The notes: generated by a model from the letters alone, not told the origin. DNA of 64,000 bases from Streptococcus sp. F0442 (GCF_000314795.2 NZ_KB373314.1:1024377-1088376); one strand, 5' to 3'. Counted from the stretch's first letter, positions 26,010-35,225 are shown. Numbers and translations: made by a program.

Positions 26010-26114
26010 TGTCCCCTATCTTTCTATCTCTTTTATTCTAACATATTTCCAGAAAGGTTCAAGCAGGGAAATGAAGATCGACTAGCTTCCTTCTACTCTA
26101 CAAAGTCATCTTAA

Positions 26115-26248
26115 AAACTTTCCTTAGGTGAGTACGGACGTCAGCGAACTTCGAAGAAGTTCCATGACTTAGTTTTGAACCTAAAGTTTCAAAACTCCCG
26201 AGTCCTTGAAACAAATGTTTCAAGCACTTTTCTCACGGCGGAAAGTTT
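26115..26248 (+). repeat. Structured intergenic repeat R2, copy a
   Basis: A 134-nt element repeated at 40258-40395 and, inverted, at 48562-48697. An outer stem AAACTTTCC/GGAAAGTTT and inner GTGAG/CTCAC enclose three hairpins: GAACTTC/GAAGTTC (26146-26162), AGTTTTGAA/TTCAAAACT (26171-26196) and CTTGAAACA/TGTTTCAAG (26205-26224). The arm sequences differ between copies but pairing is kept. There is no open reading frame in it. Confidence 0.85.
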
Positions 26249-26341
26249 CTGGATTTTCTTGATTAATTTCAAAAATGAGATCACATTTTATTTCGATACA
26301 GAATCACTTATCTTATATAAAAATTAGTTTGTATACATTCT

Positions 26342-26364
26342 AAAAAAAGCACCTTTCGGTGCTT
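26342..26364 (-). terminator. Rho-independent terminator downstream of the pgk 3' remnant
   Basis: On the minus strand, AGCACC-GAAA-GGTGCT followed by TTTTTTA. It was probably the original pgk terminator. Confidence 0.85.
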
Positions 26365-26389
26365 CTTCTATGGTTCATGAGGAACCGTC

Positions 26390-26461
26390 TTATTTTTCAG
26401 TCAAGGCTGCAAGTCCTGGAAGAACTTTACCTTCAAGAAGTTCCATTGAAGCTCCACCACC
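26390..26461 (-). pseudogene. Duplicate 3' end of pgk
   Basis: 23 codons and a stop encode [20 protein letters not shown] plus TEK, exactly the C-terminus of the intact Pgk. Many third positions differ from the intact gene at 26578-26649, all without changing an amino acid. The similarity stops abruptly at the 5' side. It looks like the end of the original pgk left behind when the rest was replaced. Confidence 0.85.
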
Positions 26462-26484
26462 GCGTCACAAATACCTACACTAAC

Positions 26485-26513
26485 ACAAAAAGGTGACAGA
26501 GCCACCTTTTTGT
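26485..26513 (-). terminator. Rho-independent terminator of the intact pgk
   Basis: ACAAAAAGGTG-GCTCTGT-CACCTTTTTGT on the minus strand, about 65 bases after the stop codon. Confidence 0.8.
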
Positions 26514-26577
26514 TAACGTTTCAGTTTTGTTCCTTTTTCTACAAAATCAGGATTTTGTAGAGACTAACGGGCTGAAA

Positions 26578-27777
26578 TTATTTTTCTGTAAGTGCAGCCA
26601 AACCTGGCAATACTTTACCTTCAAGGAGTTCCATTGAAGCGCCTCCGCCCGTACTAATCCATGAGAACTTGTCTGCACGTCCAAGGTTGATCGCTGCGGC
26701 AGCTGAGTCACCACCACCGATGATTGATTTAACACCTGGTTGTTTCACGATAGCGTCCATCACACCGATTGTACCAGCTTGGAAGTCAGGGTTTTCAAAT
26801 ACACCCATTGGTCCATTCCATACAACTGTTTTAGCACCAGTCAAAGCTTCGTCAAATTTAGCGATAGATTTAGGACCGATATCCAAACCAAGGAATCCTG
26901 GGTCTACTGCTTCACCTTCAGTGTCTTTCACTTCAGTGTAGTCAGCAAATGCGTTCGCTTCTTTTGAGTCAACTGGCAAGATCAATTTGCCGTTTGCTTT
27001 TTCAAGAAGAGCTTTAGCCACATCCAATTTGTCTTCTTCTACAAGTGAGTTACCGATTTCGATCCCTTGTGCTTTGTAGAATGTGTAAGTCATCCCACCA
27101 CCGATAAGAACTTTATCAGCTTTTTCAAGCAAGTTTTCAATCACACCGATCTTGTCTGAAACTTTTGAACCACCAAGGATAGCCACGAATGGACGTTCTG
27201 GAGCTTCAACTGCTTCTTGGATGTAAGCAATTTCGTTTTCAAGAAGGAATCCAGCAACTGCTTTTTCAACGTTTGCTGAGATACCAACATTAGATGCGTG
27301 TGCACGGTGAGCTGTACCGAATGCATCGTTTACGAAGATACCATCTCCAAGTGATGCCCAGTATTTACCAAGTTCAGGATCATTTTTAGATTCTTTCTTG
27401 CCGTCAACATCTTCGAAACGAGTGTTTTCAACCAAGAGAACTTGTCCATCTTCAAGAGCGTTAATCGCTGCTTCTAATTCAGCACCACGAGTAACACCTG
27501 GAAGGAAAGTAACGTCTTGACCCAATTTAGCAGCCAAGTCAGCAGCTACAGGAGCAAGTGATTTACCTTCTTTATCTGCTTCTTCTTTCACACGTCCAAG
27601 GTGAGAGAAAAGAATTGCACGTCCACCTTGTTCAAGGATGTACTTGATAGTTGGAAGAGCTGCAGTGATACGGTTGTCGTTAGTAATCACGCCATCTTTT
27701 ACAGGTACGTTGAAGTCAACACGAACGAGAACTTTTTTCCCTTTCAAGTCAACGTCTTTAACAGTCAATTTTGCCAT
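26578..27777 (-). CDS. pgk: Phosphoglycerate kinase
   Basis: This 399-residue glycolytic enzyme interconverts 1,3-bisphosphoglycerate plus ADP with 3-phosphoglycerate plus ATP. The N-terminal [16 protein letters not shown], the substrate-binding SHLGR, the middle [16 protein letters not shown] and the C-terminal nucleotide-binding [13 protein letters not shown] are intact. Its codon use is strongly biased, as expected for an abundant protein. Its 3' end occurs a second time at 26390-26461 with only silent differences, which suggests that the gene, or its 3' part, was replaced by recombination with a related strain. It is not adjacent to gap. Confidence 0.98.
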   Translation of the reverse strand: MAKLTVKDVDLKGKKVLVRVDFNVPVKDGVITNDNRITAALPTIKYILEQGGRAILFSHLGRVKEEADKEGKSLAPVAADLAAKLGQDVTFLPGVTRGAELEAAINALEDGQVLLVENTRFEDVDGKKESKNDPELGKYWASLGDGIFVNDAFGTAHRAHASNVGISANVEKAVAGFLLENEIAYIQEAVEAPERPFVAILGGSKVSDKIGVIENLLEKADKVLIGGGMTYTFYKAQGIEIGNSLVEEDKLDVAKALLEKANGKLILPVDSKEANAFADYTEVKDTEGEAVDPGFLGLDIGPKSIAKFDEALTGAKTVVWNGPMGVFENPDFQAGTIGVMDAIVKQPGVKSIIGGGDSAAAAINLGRADKFSWISTGGGASMELLEGKVLPGLAALTEK

Positions 27778-27811
27778 TGGATATGACTCCTTCTATTTTT
27801 TATACATGATA

Positions 27812-27817
27812 ATTATA
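27812..27817 (-). promoter_or_regulatory. -10 element of pgk
   Basis: Consensus TATAAT on the minus strand, 35 bases before the start codon; the -35 region is a poor match. Confidence 0.45.
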
Positions 27818-27866
27818 TCACAAAAGCTGTAAAAGAGGTAGAAAAACCCAAGCTTTTCCCCTCTAA

Positions 27867-27895
27867 TTGACAGTCCAGCCCAGAGACCCTATAAT
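27867..27895 (+). promoter_or_regulatory. Promoter of the 27917 membrane protein gene
   Basis: TTGACA (27867-27872), 17 bases, TATAAT (27890-27895), both perfect; AAAGGAG follows and precedes the ATG. Confidence 0.85.
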
Positions 27896-27916
27896 AGGAT
27901 AAAAAAGGAGAACAAG

Positions 27917-28624
27917 ATGAAACAAGGATTATCCACTCAACAAAGAGAAGCCGATCAAGATTTAAATATCCTAGCACTTCTCACCTTTCTTCCTCTAATA
28001 GGCTTTCTAGCTTTCCAGGAGCCGATCATCAGCTTCAGTCGAAACCCAGACCATTCTCTCTGGATGCGCTTATTCGTTCTCTTACTTTGTCAATTTTCTA
28101 TAGCGGGCTTGGGAGCTAGCGTCATCCTGATCTATCGCCAGGAAGGTATACAGAAATATGGATTAGTCGGAAAAGAAATCTTCCCAACACTCCTTCAAAC
28201 AGCCCTGTTTGCCTTACCTCTTCTTATTTTTCTCATGGCTTCAGGCCAGGTACACTCCTATCTTCCTTTTCAATCCATCCTCCTAACTAAAGAAGTCTTA
28301 GCTAGTCCCTTCCCCATCAATTTCTTAGGTTATCTCTTCATTTCTCTTATATGGGGATTCTGGGAAGGCTTTCATTATGTCTTAATTGCCCAAAAGATCA
28401 ACCTCCGCTATCCTCAGAAAGAAAAGGGGATGTGGAATCTTGGAGCCTTTGTTTGCACCTTGATCTGCTTGCTCGTCCACAGGATGATCGGCCGTGACTC
28501 CTTGTTACTCCTTCAAGAAGCGACTGTATTCATTCTAATTTATGGAATGCTCCAAGTTCATAGACGTACAGGAAATGCTTGGGGCTGTATTCTGATCTTT
28601 TTCTTCCTTTGGAATGCCTTTTAA
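27917..28624 (+). CDS. Polytopic membrane protein, possibly a divergent CPBP-family member
   Basis: The product has 235 residues with six or seven predicted spans and almost no soluble part. The segment IWGFWEGFHYVLIAQKIN, followed two spans later by TGNAWGCILIFF, sits where CPBP proteases/bacteriocin-immunity proteins have EExxxR and HxxxN, but the second Glu, the Arg and the His are missing. It could be an inactive relative or a different family. The gene has a perfect sigma-70 promoter and AAGGAG 6 bases before the ATG, so it should be well expressed. It stands alone between pgk and gap. Confidence 0.65.
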   Translation: MKQGLSTQQREADQDLNILALLTFLPLIGFLAFQEPIISFSRNPDHSLWMRLFVLLLCQFSIAGLGASVILIYRQEGIQKYGLVGKEIFPTLLQTALFALPLLIFLMASGQVHSYLPFQSILLTKEVLASPFPINFLGYLFISLIWGFWEGFHYVLIAQKINLRYPQKEKGMWNLGAFVCTLICLLVHRMIGRDSLLLLQEATVFILIYGMLQVHRRTGNAWGCILIFFFLWNAF

Positions 28625-28644
28625 GATTGTTTAAACAAGATCAA

Positions 28645-28682
28645 ACCTCTCTTGACAAGTACAGAAGAGGTCTTTATATTTT
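28645..28682 (+). terminator. Possible terminator
   Basis: ACCTCT and AGAGGT enclose a 15-base loop and are followed by a T-rich stretch, just after the 27917-28624 gene. Confidence 0.45.
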
Positions 28683-28952
28683 AGTCAGCACATCCAAAAG
28701 ATCATCGCTAGAGTATACTTCTTTCTATCCAGGAACCTCCTTGTTAGAAGAATCCCTTCTCACCTTTTAGGAGCATGCTCTATACTTGTCTTTGTTGGAA
28801 CTAGTTTTGAAACTCCCACCTTCAGCAGAGCAGGATCCGCTCTGTAGAAGCACATTTCCTTCATCTGTATTGAAAAGCTCTAAGCAAGAATACGAAAATC
28901 TAATCGATTCCTCACTTTCAATTCATCTAGTCTTATGCCATAACTAAAAAAG
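28683..28952. other. Intergenic sequence without a supported gene
   Basis: The only visible structure is a 6-bp hairpin CAGAGC/GCTCTG near 28830 without a T run. No open frame with a ribosome site was found on either strand. Confidence 0.5.
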
Positions 28953-28979
28953 AAAAAAAGAGGAGGGAACCCTCCTCTC
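28953..28979 (-). terminator. Rho-independent terminator of gap
   Basis: On the minus strand, GAGGAGGG-TT-CCCTCCTC followed by TTTTTTTC, 15 bases after the stop. Confidence 0.88.
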
Positions 28980-28993
28980 TTCATACACATGAA

Positions 28994-30004
28994 TTATTTA
29001 GCAATTTTTGCGAAGTATTCAAGAGTACGAACAAGTTGTGCAGTGTAAGACATTTCGTTGTCATACCATGAAACAACTTTAACCAATTGTTTACCGTCAA
29101 CGTCAAGAACTTTAGTTTGAGTTGCGTCAAACAATGAACCGTAAGACATACCTACGATATCTGAAGATACGATTGGATCTTCAGTGTAGCCGTATGATTC
29201 GTTAGCTGCTGCTTTCATAGCTGCATTTACTTCATCAACAGTAACGTTCTTTTCAAGAACAGCTACCAATTCAGTAACTGAACCAGTTGGAGTTGGAACG
29301 CGTTGTGCAGATCCATCCAATTTACCGTTCAATTCAGGGATAACCAAACCGATTGCTTTAGCAGCACCAGTTGAGTTAGGAACGATGTTAGCAGCACCAG
29401 CGCGTGCACGACGAAGGTCACCACCACGGTGTGGTCCATCAAGGATCATTTGGTCACCAGTGTAAGCGTGGATAGTAGTCATCAATCCTTCAACAACACC
29501 GAAGTTATCTTGAAGAGCTTTAGCCATTGGTGCCAAGCAGTTTGTAGTACATGAAGCACCTGAGATAACTGTTTCAGTACCATCAAGAACATCGTGGTTA
29601 GTGTTGAATACGACTGTTTTAACGTCATTTCCACCAGGAGCAGTGATAACAACTTTCTTAGCTCCACCTGCATGCAAGTGTTTTTCAGCAGCTTCTTTCT
29701 TAGCAAAGAAACCAGTTGCTTCAAGAACGATTTCTACACCGTCGTTAGCCCAGTCGATTTGTTCTGGATCACGTTCAGCAGAAACTTTAACGAATTTACC
29801 GTTAACTTCGAATCCACCTTCTTTAACTTCCACAGTACCGTCGAAACGACCTTGAGTTGTGTCATATTTCAACAAGTGTGCAAGCATAACTGGATCTGTA
29901 AGGTCGTTGATGCGAGTAACTTCAACACCTTCTACGTTTTGGATACGACGGAAAGCAAGACGACCGATACGACCGAAACCGTTAATACCAACTTTAACTA
30001 CCAT
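28994..30004 (-). CDS. gap: Glyceraldehyde-3-phosphate dehydrogenase
   Basis: The product has 336 residues. The N-terminal [19 protein letters not shown] binds NAD, the catalytic Cys lies in [12 protein letters not shown], and [20 protein letters not shown] binds phosphate. The enzyme oxidises glyceraldehyde 3-phosphate in glycolysis, and in streptococci it is also found on the cell surface. The start is ATG 30004 with AAGGAGG upstream; the frame extending to 30118 crosses the promoter and is rejected. The strong codon bias fits high expression. It is monocistronic, with its own promoter and terminator. Confidence 0.98.
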   Translation of the reverse strand: MVVKVGINGFGRIGRLAFRRIQNVEGVEVTRINDLTDPVMLAHLLKYDTTQGRFDGTVEVKEGGFEVNGKFVKVSAERDPEQIDWANDGVEIVLEATGFFAKKEAAEKHLHAGGAKKVVITAPGGNDVKTVVFNTNHDVLDGTETVISGASCTTNCLAPMAKALQDNFGVVEGLMTTIHAYTGDQMILDGPHRGGDLRRARAGAANIVPNSTGAAKAIGLVIPELNGKLDGSAQRVPTPTGSVTELVAVLEKNVTVDEVNAAMKAAANESYGYTEDPIVSSDIVGMSYGSLFDATQTKVLDVDGKQLVKVVSWYDNEMSYTAQLVRTLEYFAKIAK

Positions 30005-30089
30005 TCGTGATTTCCTCCTTATGAAAATCAAAAAATTTTTTGTGAAAAAAGTAACTTGACACAGCGCCAAACATCTTTTAACAGTCTCT

Positions 30090-30118
30090 ATTATATACTT
30101 TATTGCATTAAAAAGCAA
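30090..30118 (-). promoter_or_regulatory. Promoter of gap
   Basis: On the minus strand, TTGCTT (30113-30118), 17 bases, TATAAT (30090-30095). Confidence 0.7.
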
Positions 30119-30238
30119 CTATTTCCCCAAGAAAAGCACGATTTATCGCAGAGTATATCCTATTTTATTAAAGTTTTTCACAAAGTTCTCGGTCATAGAA
30201 AAAATCTTATTTTCACCCTCAAACCTAATATAATCTTT

Positions 30239-30279
30239 TAAAAAAACAAAAGCCCTTCCCTAACTGGGAGGAGCTTTTG
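30239..30279 (-). terminator. Rho-independent terminator of fusA
   Basis: On the minus strand, CAAAAGCTCCTCCC and GGGAAGGGCTTTTG pair with small mismatches and are followed by TTTTTT. Confidence 0.8.
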
Positions 30280-30291
30280 AGTTTAGATGAA

Positions 30292-32373
30292 TTATGCTTC
30301 ACCTTTAGCTTTTTTAATGATTTCTTCTTGTACTGATTTCGGTACATCTTCGTAGTGGTCAAATACCATCATGAAAGTACCACGTCCTTGAGTTGCAGAA
30401 CGAAGGACAGTAGCGTAACCGAACATTTCAGCAAGTGGTACATAAGCGCGAACGATTTGGCTTGCACCGTGTGCTTCCATACCGTCAACACGTCCACGAC
30501 GAGCAGTTACGTGACCCATAACGTCCCCAAGGTTTTCTTCAGGAACTGTGATGGTTACAAGCATCATTGGTTCAAGGATAGCTGGTTGTGCTGATTTAGC
30601 TGCTTCTTTAAGAGCAAGAGATGCAGCGATCTTGAAGGCAGTTTCAGATGAGTCGACATCGTGGTATGAACCATCATAAAGCTTCGCTTTCACGTCAACC
30701 ATTGGGTAGCCAGCAAGGACACCGTTTGCCATAGATTCTTGAAGTCCTTTTTCTACTGCAGGGATGAATTCACGTGGAACCACACCACCGACGATAGCAT
30801 TTTCGAACTCGAATCCTTTACCTTCTTCGTTTGGAGTAAATTCGATCCAAACATCACCAAACTGACCTTTACCACCAGATTGACGTTTGAAGAATCCACG
30901 TGCTTGTGTAGAAGCGCGGAATGTTTCACGGTAAGATACTTGAGGAGCACCAACGTTTGCTTCAACCTTGAATTCACGTTTCATACGGTCAACAAGGACA
31001 TCCAAGTGCAACTCACCCATACCAGAGATAACTGTTTCACCAGTTTCAGGGTTTGTTTCAACACGGAATGTTGGATCTTCTTCAGCCAATTTTTGAAGGG
31101 CAATACCCATCTTATCTTGGTCTGCTTTAGATTTAGGCTCAACCATCAATTGGATAACTGGTTCTGGAACTTCGATTGACTCAAGGATAACTTTTGCTTT
31201 CTCATCAGTCAATGAGTCACCAGTTGTAGTATCTTTCAAACCAACAGCTGCAGCGATATCTCCAGAGTAAACTGTTTCAATTTCCATACGAGTGTTGGCG
31301 TGCATTTGAAGGATACGTCCGATACGTTCACGTTTACCTTTTGTAGTGTTCAATACATAAGAACCTGAGTTCAAGACACCTGAGTAAACACGGAAGAATG
31401 TCAAACGACCTACGAATGGGTCTGTCATGATCTTGAAGGCAAGCGCTGCAAATGGCTCTTCGTCAGATGCTGGACGTTCCACTTGTTCGTCTGTATCTGG
31501 GTCGATACCTTTAATCGCTGGGATATCAAGTGGGCTTGGAAGGTAGTCAAGGACTGCATCCAACATCAATTGAACCCCTTTGTTCTTGAAGGCTGAACCA
31601 CACAATACTGGGAAGAATTCAACGTTGATAGTTGCTTTACGGATACCAGCTTTCAATTCTTCATTTGTGATTTCTTCACCTTCAAGGTATTTCATCATCA
31701 AATCTTCATCAGTTTCAGCAACTGCTTCGATCAATTTTTCACGGTATTCTTGAGCTTGTTCAAGGTATTCAGCTGGAATATCTTCTTCAAGAATATCAGT
31801 ACCAAGGTCGTTGGTGTAGATTTCAGCTTTCATCTTGATCAAGTCGATGATTCCACGGAAGTCATCTTCTGAACCGATTGGCAATTGAATTGGGTGAGCA
31901 TTTGCTTGAAGACGGTCATGAAGAGTGCTTACTGAGTAAAGGAAGTCAGCACCGATTTTATCCATCTTGTTGGCGAATACGATACGAGGAACTCCGTATT
32001 CAGTTGCTTGACGCCAAACTGTTTCTGTTTGAGGCTCAACACCTGATTGTGAGTCAAGAACGGTTACAGCACCGTCCAAAACACGGAGTGAACGTTGTAC
32101 TTCGATAGTGAAGTCCACGTGTCCTGGTGTGTCGATGATGTTTACACGAGTGTCTTTCCATTGAGCTGTTGTCGCAGCAGATGTGATGGTGATACCACGT
32201 TCTTGCTCTTGCTCCATCCAGTCCATTTGTGACGCACCTTCGTGAGTTTCACCGATTTTATGAATCTTACCAGTGTAGTAAAGGATACGCTCAGTTGTAG
32301 TTGTTTTACCAGCATCGACGTGAGCCATGATACCGATATTACGAGTTTTTTCAAGTGAAAATTCGCGTGCCAT
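30292..32373 (-). CDS. fusA: Translation elongation factor G
   Basis: This 693-residue translational GTPase has G1 [15 protein letters not shown], the switch [14 protein letters not shown]3 DTPGHVDF and G4 NKMDKIG. EF-G moves tRNAs and mRNA through the ribosome after each peptide bond and takes part in ribosome recycling. The start is ATG 32373 with AGGAG upstream; the longer frame to 32460 crosses the terminator and promoter between rpsG and fusA. It is the third gene of rpsL-rpsG-fusA. A terminator hairpin (32427-32454) and its own extended -10 promoter separate it from rpsG, so part of its expression is independent. Confidence 0.98.
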   Translation of the reverse strand: MAREFSLEKTRNIGIMAHVDAGKTTTTERILYYTGKIHKIGETHEGASQMDWMEQEQERGITITSAATTAQWKDTRVNIIDTPGHVDFTIEVQRSLRVLDGAVTVLDSQSGVEPQTETVWRQATEYGVPRIVFANKMDKIGADFLYSVSTLHDRLQANAHPIQLPIGSEDDFRGIIDLIKMKAEIYTNDLGTDILEEDIPAEYLEQAQEYREKLIEAVAETDEDLMMKYLEGEEITNEELKAGIRKATINVEFFPVLCGSAFKNKGVQLMLDAVLDYLPSPLDIPAIKGIDPDTDEQVERPASDEEPFAALAFKIMTDPFVGRLTFFRVYSGVLNSGSYVLNTTKGKRERIGRILQMHANTRMEIETVYSGDIAAAVGLKDTTTGDSLTDEKAKVILESIEVPEPVIQLMVEPKSKADQDKMGIALQKLAEEDPTFRVETNPETGETVISGMGELHLDVLVDRMKREFKVEANVGAPQVSYRETFRASTQARGFFKRQSGGKGQFGDVWIEFTPNEEGKGFEFENAIVGGVVPREFIPAVEKGLQESMANGVLAGYPMVDVKAKLYDGSYHDVDSSETAFKIAASLALKEAAKSAQPAILEPMMLVTITVPEENLGDVMGHVTARRGRVDGMEAHGASQIVRAYVPLAEMFGYATVLRSATQGRGTFMMVFDHYEDVPKSVQEEIIKKAKGEA

Positions 32374-32409
32374 GAGGTTTTGTTCTCCTATATTTTTTAT
32401 TTCTATACT

Positions 32410-32418
32410 ATTATAACA
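32410..32418 (-). promoter_or_regulatory. Extended -10 promoter element of fusA
   Basis: TGTTATAAT on the minus strand, 37 bases before the ATG. No matching -35 box was found. Confidence 0.5.
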
Positions 32419-32426
32419 TGATTTAA

Positions 32427-32454
32427 CAAAAACGGATAGGCAGGACCTACCCGT
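32427..32454 (-). terminator. Terminator between rpsG and fusA
   Basis: On the minus strand, ACGGGTAGG-TCCTG-CCTATCCGT (one G-T pair) is followed by TTTTG. It may lower readthrough into fusA. Confidence 0.65.
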
Positions 32455-32544
32455 TCTCATTGACTATCCTGTTTGATTGGTTTCAACTTACGAGATGATA
32501 AGTTGAATTGATCTCGAACTAAAGTTAGTTAGCCGATTTGAGCC

Positions 32545-32636
32545 GGAACGGGATGCTGTATGAAAAAGATAAACTTCCTTGTATTCATGGAATACTGCGT
32601 CAGTTTCCTATTTTCACCTTGCATCCCTGCCGTTCC
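32545..32636 (-). ncRNA. Long structured hairpin in the rpsG-fusA spacer
   Basis: A 12-bp closing stem (32545-32556 with 32621-32627 and 32632-32636, one 4-base bulge) encloses a nested irregular helix: GAAAA/TTTTC, AAACT/AGTTT and a terminal GTATTC-ATG-GAATAC hairpin at 32581-32595. It starts 14 bases after the rpsG stop, too far from a T run to be a simple terminator. It may be a processing site or regulatory element; I do not recognise a known RNA family. Confidence 0.5.
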
Positions 32637-32649
32637 TAGCATCATGATC

Positions 32650-33120
32650 TTACCAACGGAAGTGTGCGAAGGCACGGTTAGCTTCAGCCATACGGTGAGT
32701 GTCTTCACGTTTCTTAACTGCTGCACCAGTGTTGTTCGCTGCATCCAAGATTTCTTTTGCAAGGCGATCAACCATTGTGTGTTCACCACGTTGACGAGCG
32801 ATGGTTACCAACCAACGAAGTCCAAGTGTTGTACGACGTTCTGGACGAACTTCAACTGGGACTTGGTAGTTAGAACCACCGACACGGCGAGCACGTACTT
32901 CAAGTACAGGCATGATGTTTTCCATAGCTGTTTCGAATACTTCAAGAGCATCGTTTCCAGTAGCTTCTTTAATTTGTTCGAAAGCTCCGTAAACGATTGA
33001 AGCAGCTGTACCACGTTTACCATCAAGCATAACGCGGTTGATAAGACGAGTAACTAATTGTGAATTGTAAAGCGGATCTGGCAATACATCGCGCTTTGGA
33101 GCTCTATTTTTACGACTCAT
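32650..33120 (-). CDS. rpsG: 30S ribosomal protein S7
   Basis: This 156-residue primary assembly protein of the 30S head has the family segments [20 protein letters not shown] and [20 protein letters not shown], and ends FAHFRW. Its length is exactly that of other Firmicutes. It follows rpsL by 19 bases in the str operon. A structured spacer and a terminator separate it from fusA. Confidence 0.98.
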   Translation of the reverse strand: MSRKNRAPKRDVLPDPLYNSQLVTRLINRVMLDGKRGTAASIVYGAFEQIKEATGNDALEVFETAMENIMPVLEVRARRVGGSNYQVPVEVRPERRTTLGLRWLVTIARQRGEHTMVDRLAKEILDAANNTGAAVKKREDTHRMAEANRAFAHFRW

Positions 33121-33139
33121 TTCTCTTTATCCCCTTTCA

Positions 33140-33553
33140 TTATGCTTTTGGACGTTTCGTACCGTATTTAGAACGGCCTTGTTTACGATCGTTAACACCT
33201 GCAGTATCAAGTGCACCACGGACGATATGGTAACGTACCCCTGGAAGGTCTTTTACACGTCCACCACGAAGAAGAACCACGCTGTGTTCTTGCAAGTTGT
33301 GTCCGATACCTGGGATGTAGGCAGTAACTTCGATCAAGTTGCTCAAACGTACACGAGCGAATTTACGAAGGGCAGAGTTCGGTTTTTTAGGTGTCATTGT
33401 TCCAACACGAGTTGCAACACCACGTTTTTGTGGTGAAGAAACGTTTGTTTGAACTTTTTTATGACTGTTGTAACCAACGTTCAAAGCTGGTGATTTAGAT
33501 TTTTCTACTTTTGATTTACGCGGTTTGCGAACCAATTGGTTAATTGTAGGCAT
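33140..33553 (-). CDS. rpsL: 30S ribosomal protein S12
   Basis: This 137-residue decoding-centre protein contains the conserved [20 protein letters not shown] and [16 protein letters not shown]. The streptomycin-resistance positions carry the usual Lys in PKKPNS and in [12 protein letters not shown], so no resistance substitution is visible there. It is the first gene of the str operon, transcribed from a good promoter at 33693-33721 through a leader of about 130 bases. Confidence 0.98.
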   Translation of the reverse strand: MPTINQLVRKPRKSKVEKSKSPALNVGYNSHKKVQTNVSSPQKRGVATRVGTMTPKKPNSALRKFARVRLSNLIEVTAYIPGIGHNLQEHSVVLLRGGRVKDLPGVRYHIVRGALDTAGVNDRKQGRSKYGTKRPKA

Positions 33554-33692
33554 CTACATTCTCCTGTGATTTTTTTTTATTTTTGGTGATGATACACTTG
33601 GTGACAGCTACCATCTGTGTGTACTTTTGCAACATTTGTCAGCACGTCCCTGTACACTCTTGAGAGACCAAAAGTAAAAAGTACCGTCTATT

Positions 33693-33721
33693 ATTATAAC
33701 ATGACGGCACTTTGATTGCAA
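33693..33721 (-). promoter_or_regulatory. Promoter of the str operon
   Basis: On the minus strand, TTGCAA (33716-33721), 17 bases, then TGTTATAAT with the -10 at 33693-33698, which also carries the extended TG. Confidence 0.75.
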
Positions 33722-33759
33722 GATATTTTTTTATTTTTTCAAGAAGTTAGAAAGGTTAA

Positions 33760-34338
33760 TTATTGTCCTGTTTCAACTACTTCTTCTACCCCAGCTTCTG
33801 CAACTGGTGCATACTGTGGTTGTGGTTGTATTGGAACTGTCGCATTGCTTACACCCGCTTCTACGTTCGCATTGACATTTGCGTTCGCATTTGAATTCAC
33901 ATTGGCATTTGCATTAGCATCCGTTTGATTTTGCTGTGTAGTTGCTGCATCGCTTGTATAGGTAAGACCATAATAGTTCGCGATGTACTGGATACGAGCC
34001 TCAAGTGATTGCTTTTGAGTCGCATCTTTTACTTTCTTCACAGCAGTCTGGGCAGCATTTACAGACTCCTGACTTGGAGCCGTTTCCATTTGAACGACTG
34101 CTTTTTCTGCCGCTTCGATATTTTTCTTATCTTCCTTCTTTTCCTTTTCTTCCTTTGTTTCTTTTTTCACTGGAAGGGAACCTGTTTTTTTTGCAGGTTG
34201 GATCTCTGTCGTCACTTGGGCTGCTGTGTTCTTTTTGACTGTATACAAACCAGCGACTAAAATAAAGGATAGAGACAGAACTGTCACCAAGCGAATCCAC
34301 AAAGGGCTATTATCAAATCGATCTAAAATTCTTTTCAC
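33760..34338 (-). CDS. Membrane-anchored extracellular low-complexity protein
   Basis: The product has 192 residues. After a short cytoplasmic start (MKRILDRFDNSPLW) there is one membrane helix at about residues 15-33. A Lys/Glu-rich stretch (KKETKEEKEKKEDKKNIEAA) and a helical part follow, then a tail with alternating Asn/Ala/Val (DANANANVNSNANANVNANV) and a Pro/Gln end. The start codon is GTG, 8 bases after AAAGGAGG. It lies 23 bases after purR and is probably cotranscribed with it. I recognise no domain; the central ESVNAAQTAVKKV region resembles surface-protein linkers. Function unknown. Confidence 0.75.
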   Translation of the reverse strand: MKRILDRFDNSPLWIRLVTVLSLSFILVAGLYTVKKNTAAQVTTEIQPAKKTGSLPVKKETKEEKEKKEDKKNIEAAEKAVVQMETAPSQESVNAAQTAVKKVKDATQKQSLEARIQYIANYYGLTYTSDAATTQQNQTDANANANVNSNANANVNANVEAGVSNATVPIQPQPQYAPVAEAGVEEVVETGQ

Positions 34339-34361
34339 TTTTTGATCCTCCTTTGTTCTTC

Positions 34362-35177
34362 TTAATCAAAGATATTCCCAATTTCGACGTTTAATTTGTT
34401 TTCTTTCACATCGATCTTGGTCACGCGCAATAAGGATTTGTGCTCAAAGAATTCACGGTCGGTTGAAGCATTATCTGCAAAGACTGCAACTCCTGCTAAT
34501 TCAGAATCAAATTCAGACAAGAGGCTGACCATTCCGTTAATCGTTCCACCACCTTTTAGGAAGTCATCAACAATCAAGACCCGACTTCCTGCTTTTAGGC
34601 TACGTTTTGAAAGGAACATTTTTTCAATACGATCTCCACTGGAACCTGATACATAGTTGACACTGACGGTTGATCCTTCTGTGATTTTCAAGTCACGACG
34701 AACAATAACAAATGGAACATTCAAGACATTTGCAACTGCATTGGCTAGGGGAACCCCTTTAGTCGCAACAGTCATAACAGCATCGATCTTCTTATTACGG
34801 AAGGCTTTGGCAATGATGCGACCGATGCTATTTAAAATCTTTGGATTGCTCAATAGATCGGATAAATAAATGTAGCCACCTGGAAGAATACGATCACTTT
34901 CAGACAGCTGTTTACATAAATCTTCAACGATTTCTTTAGATTCCTCATCGGAGATAGACGGTGTAAAGACAACTCCTCCTCCAGCTCCTGTAATGGTTTC
35001 AATATTTCCGATCTCCATCTCTTCAAAAGCCCGTTTGATAATCACGATATCTTCTGAGATAGAGGATTTAGCCGACTCGTACTTTTCAGCAAAAGTATTG
35101 AGACTCGTTAATTCATAAGGATGATTGATCAAGTAATTAGAAATTACGACCATCCGTTCACTTCTTCTTAATTTCAT
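34362..35177 (-). CDS. purR: Purine operon regulator PurR
   Basis: The product has 271 residues. The N-terminal 75 residues are a winged helix-turn-helix (RRSERMVVISNYLINHPYEL). The rest is a phosphoribosyltransferase-like domain with the PRPP-binding loop VLIVDDFLKGGGTINGMVSL. This is the Gram-positive PurR, which responds to PRPP; in lactococci and streptococci it activates purine genes and in bacilli it represses them. A -10 element with extended TG lies 27 bases upstream. No PurBox was identified in this window. Confidence 0.96.
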   Translation of the reverse strand: MKLRRSERMVVISNYLINHPYELTSLNTFAEKYESAKSSISEDIVIIKRAFEEMEIGNIETITGAGGGVVFTPSISDEESKEIVEDLCKQLSESDRILPGGYIYLSDLLSNPKILNSIGRIIAKAFRNKKIDAVMTVATKGVPLANAVANVLNVPFVIVRRDLKITEGSTVSVNYVSGSSGDRIEKMFLSKRSLKAGSRVLIVDDFLKGGGTINGMVSLLSEFDSELAGVAVFADNASTDREFFEHKSLLRVTKIDVKENKLNVEIGNIFD

Positions 35178-35203
35178 TTTCTCACCATGTAGTTTTTTCT
35201 ACC

Positions 35204-35212
35204 ATTATACCA
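35204..35212 (-). promoter_or_regulatory. Extended -10 promoter of purR
   Basis: TGGTATAAT on the minus strand; no clear -35 box. Confidence 0.5.
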
Positions 35213-35225
35213 TAAGAAGCGAAAA

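Noticed and set aside
33554..33692. Possible ribosomal-protein autoregulatory leader before rpsL
   Set aside because: A leader of about 130 bases exists, but I could not find a convincing conserved stem; left unannotated.
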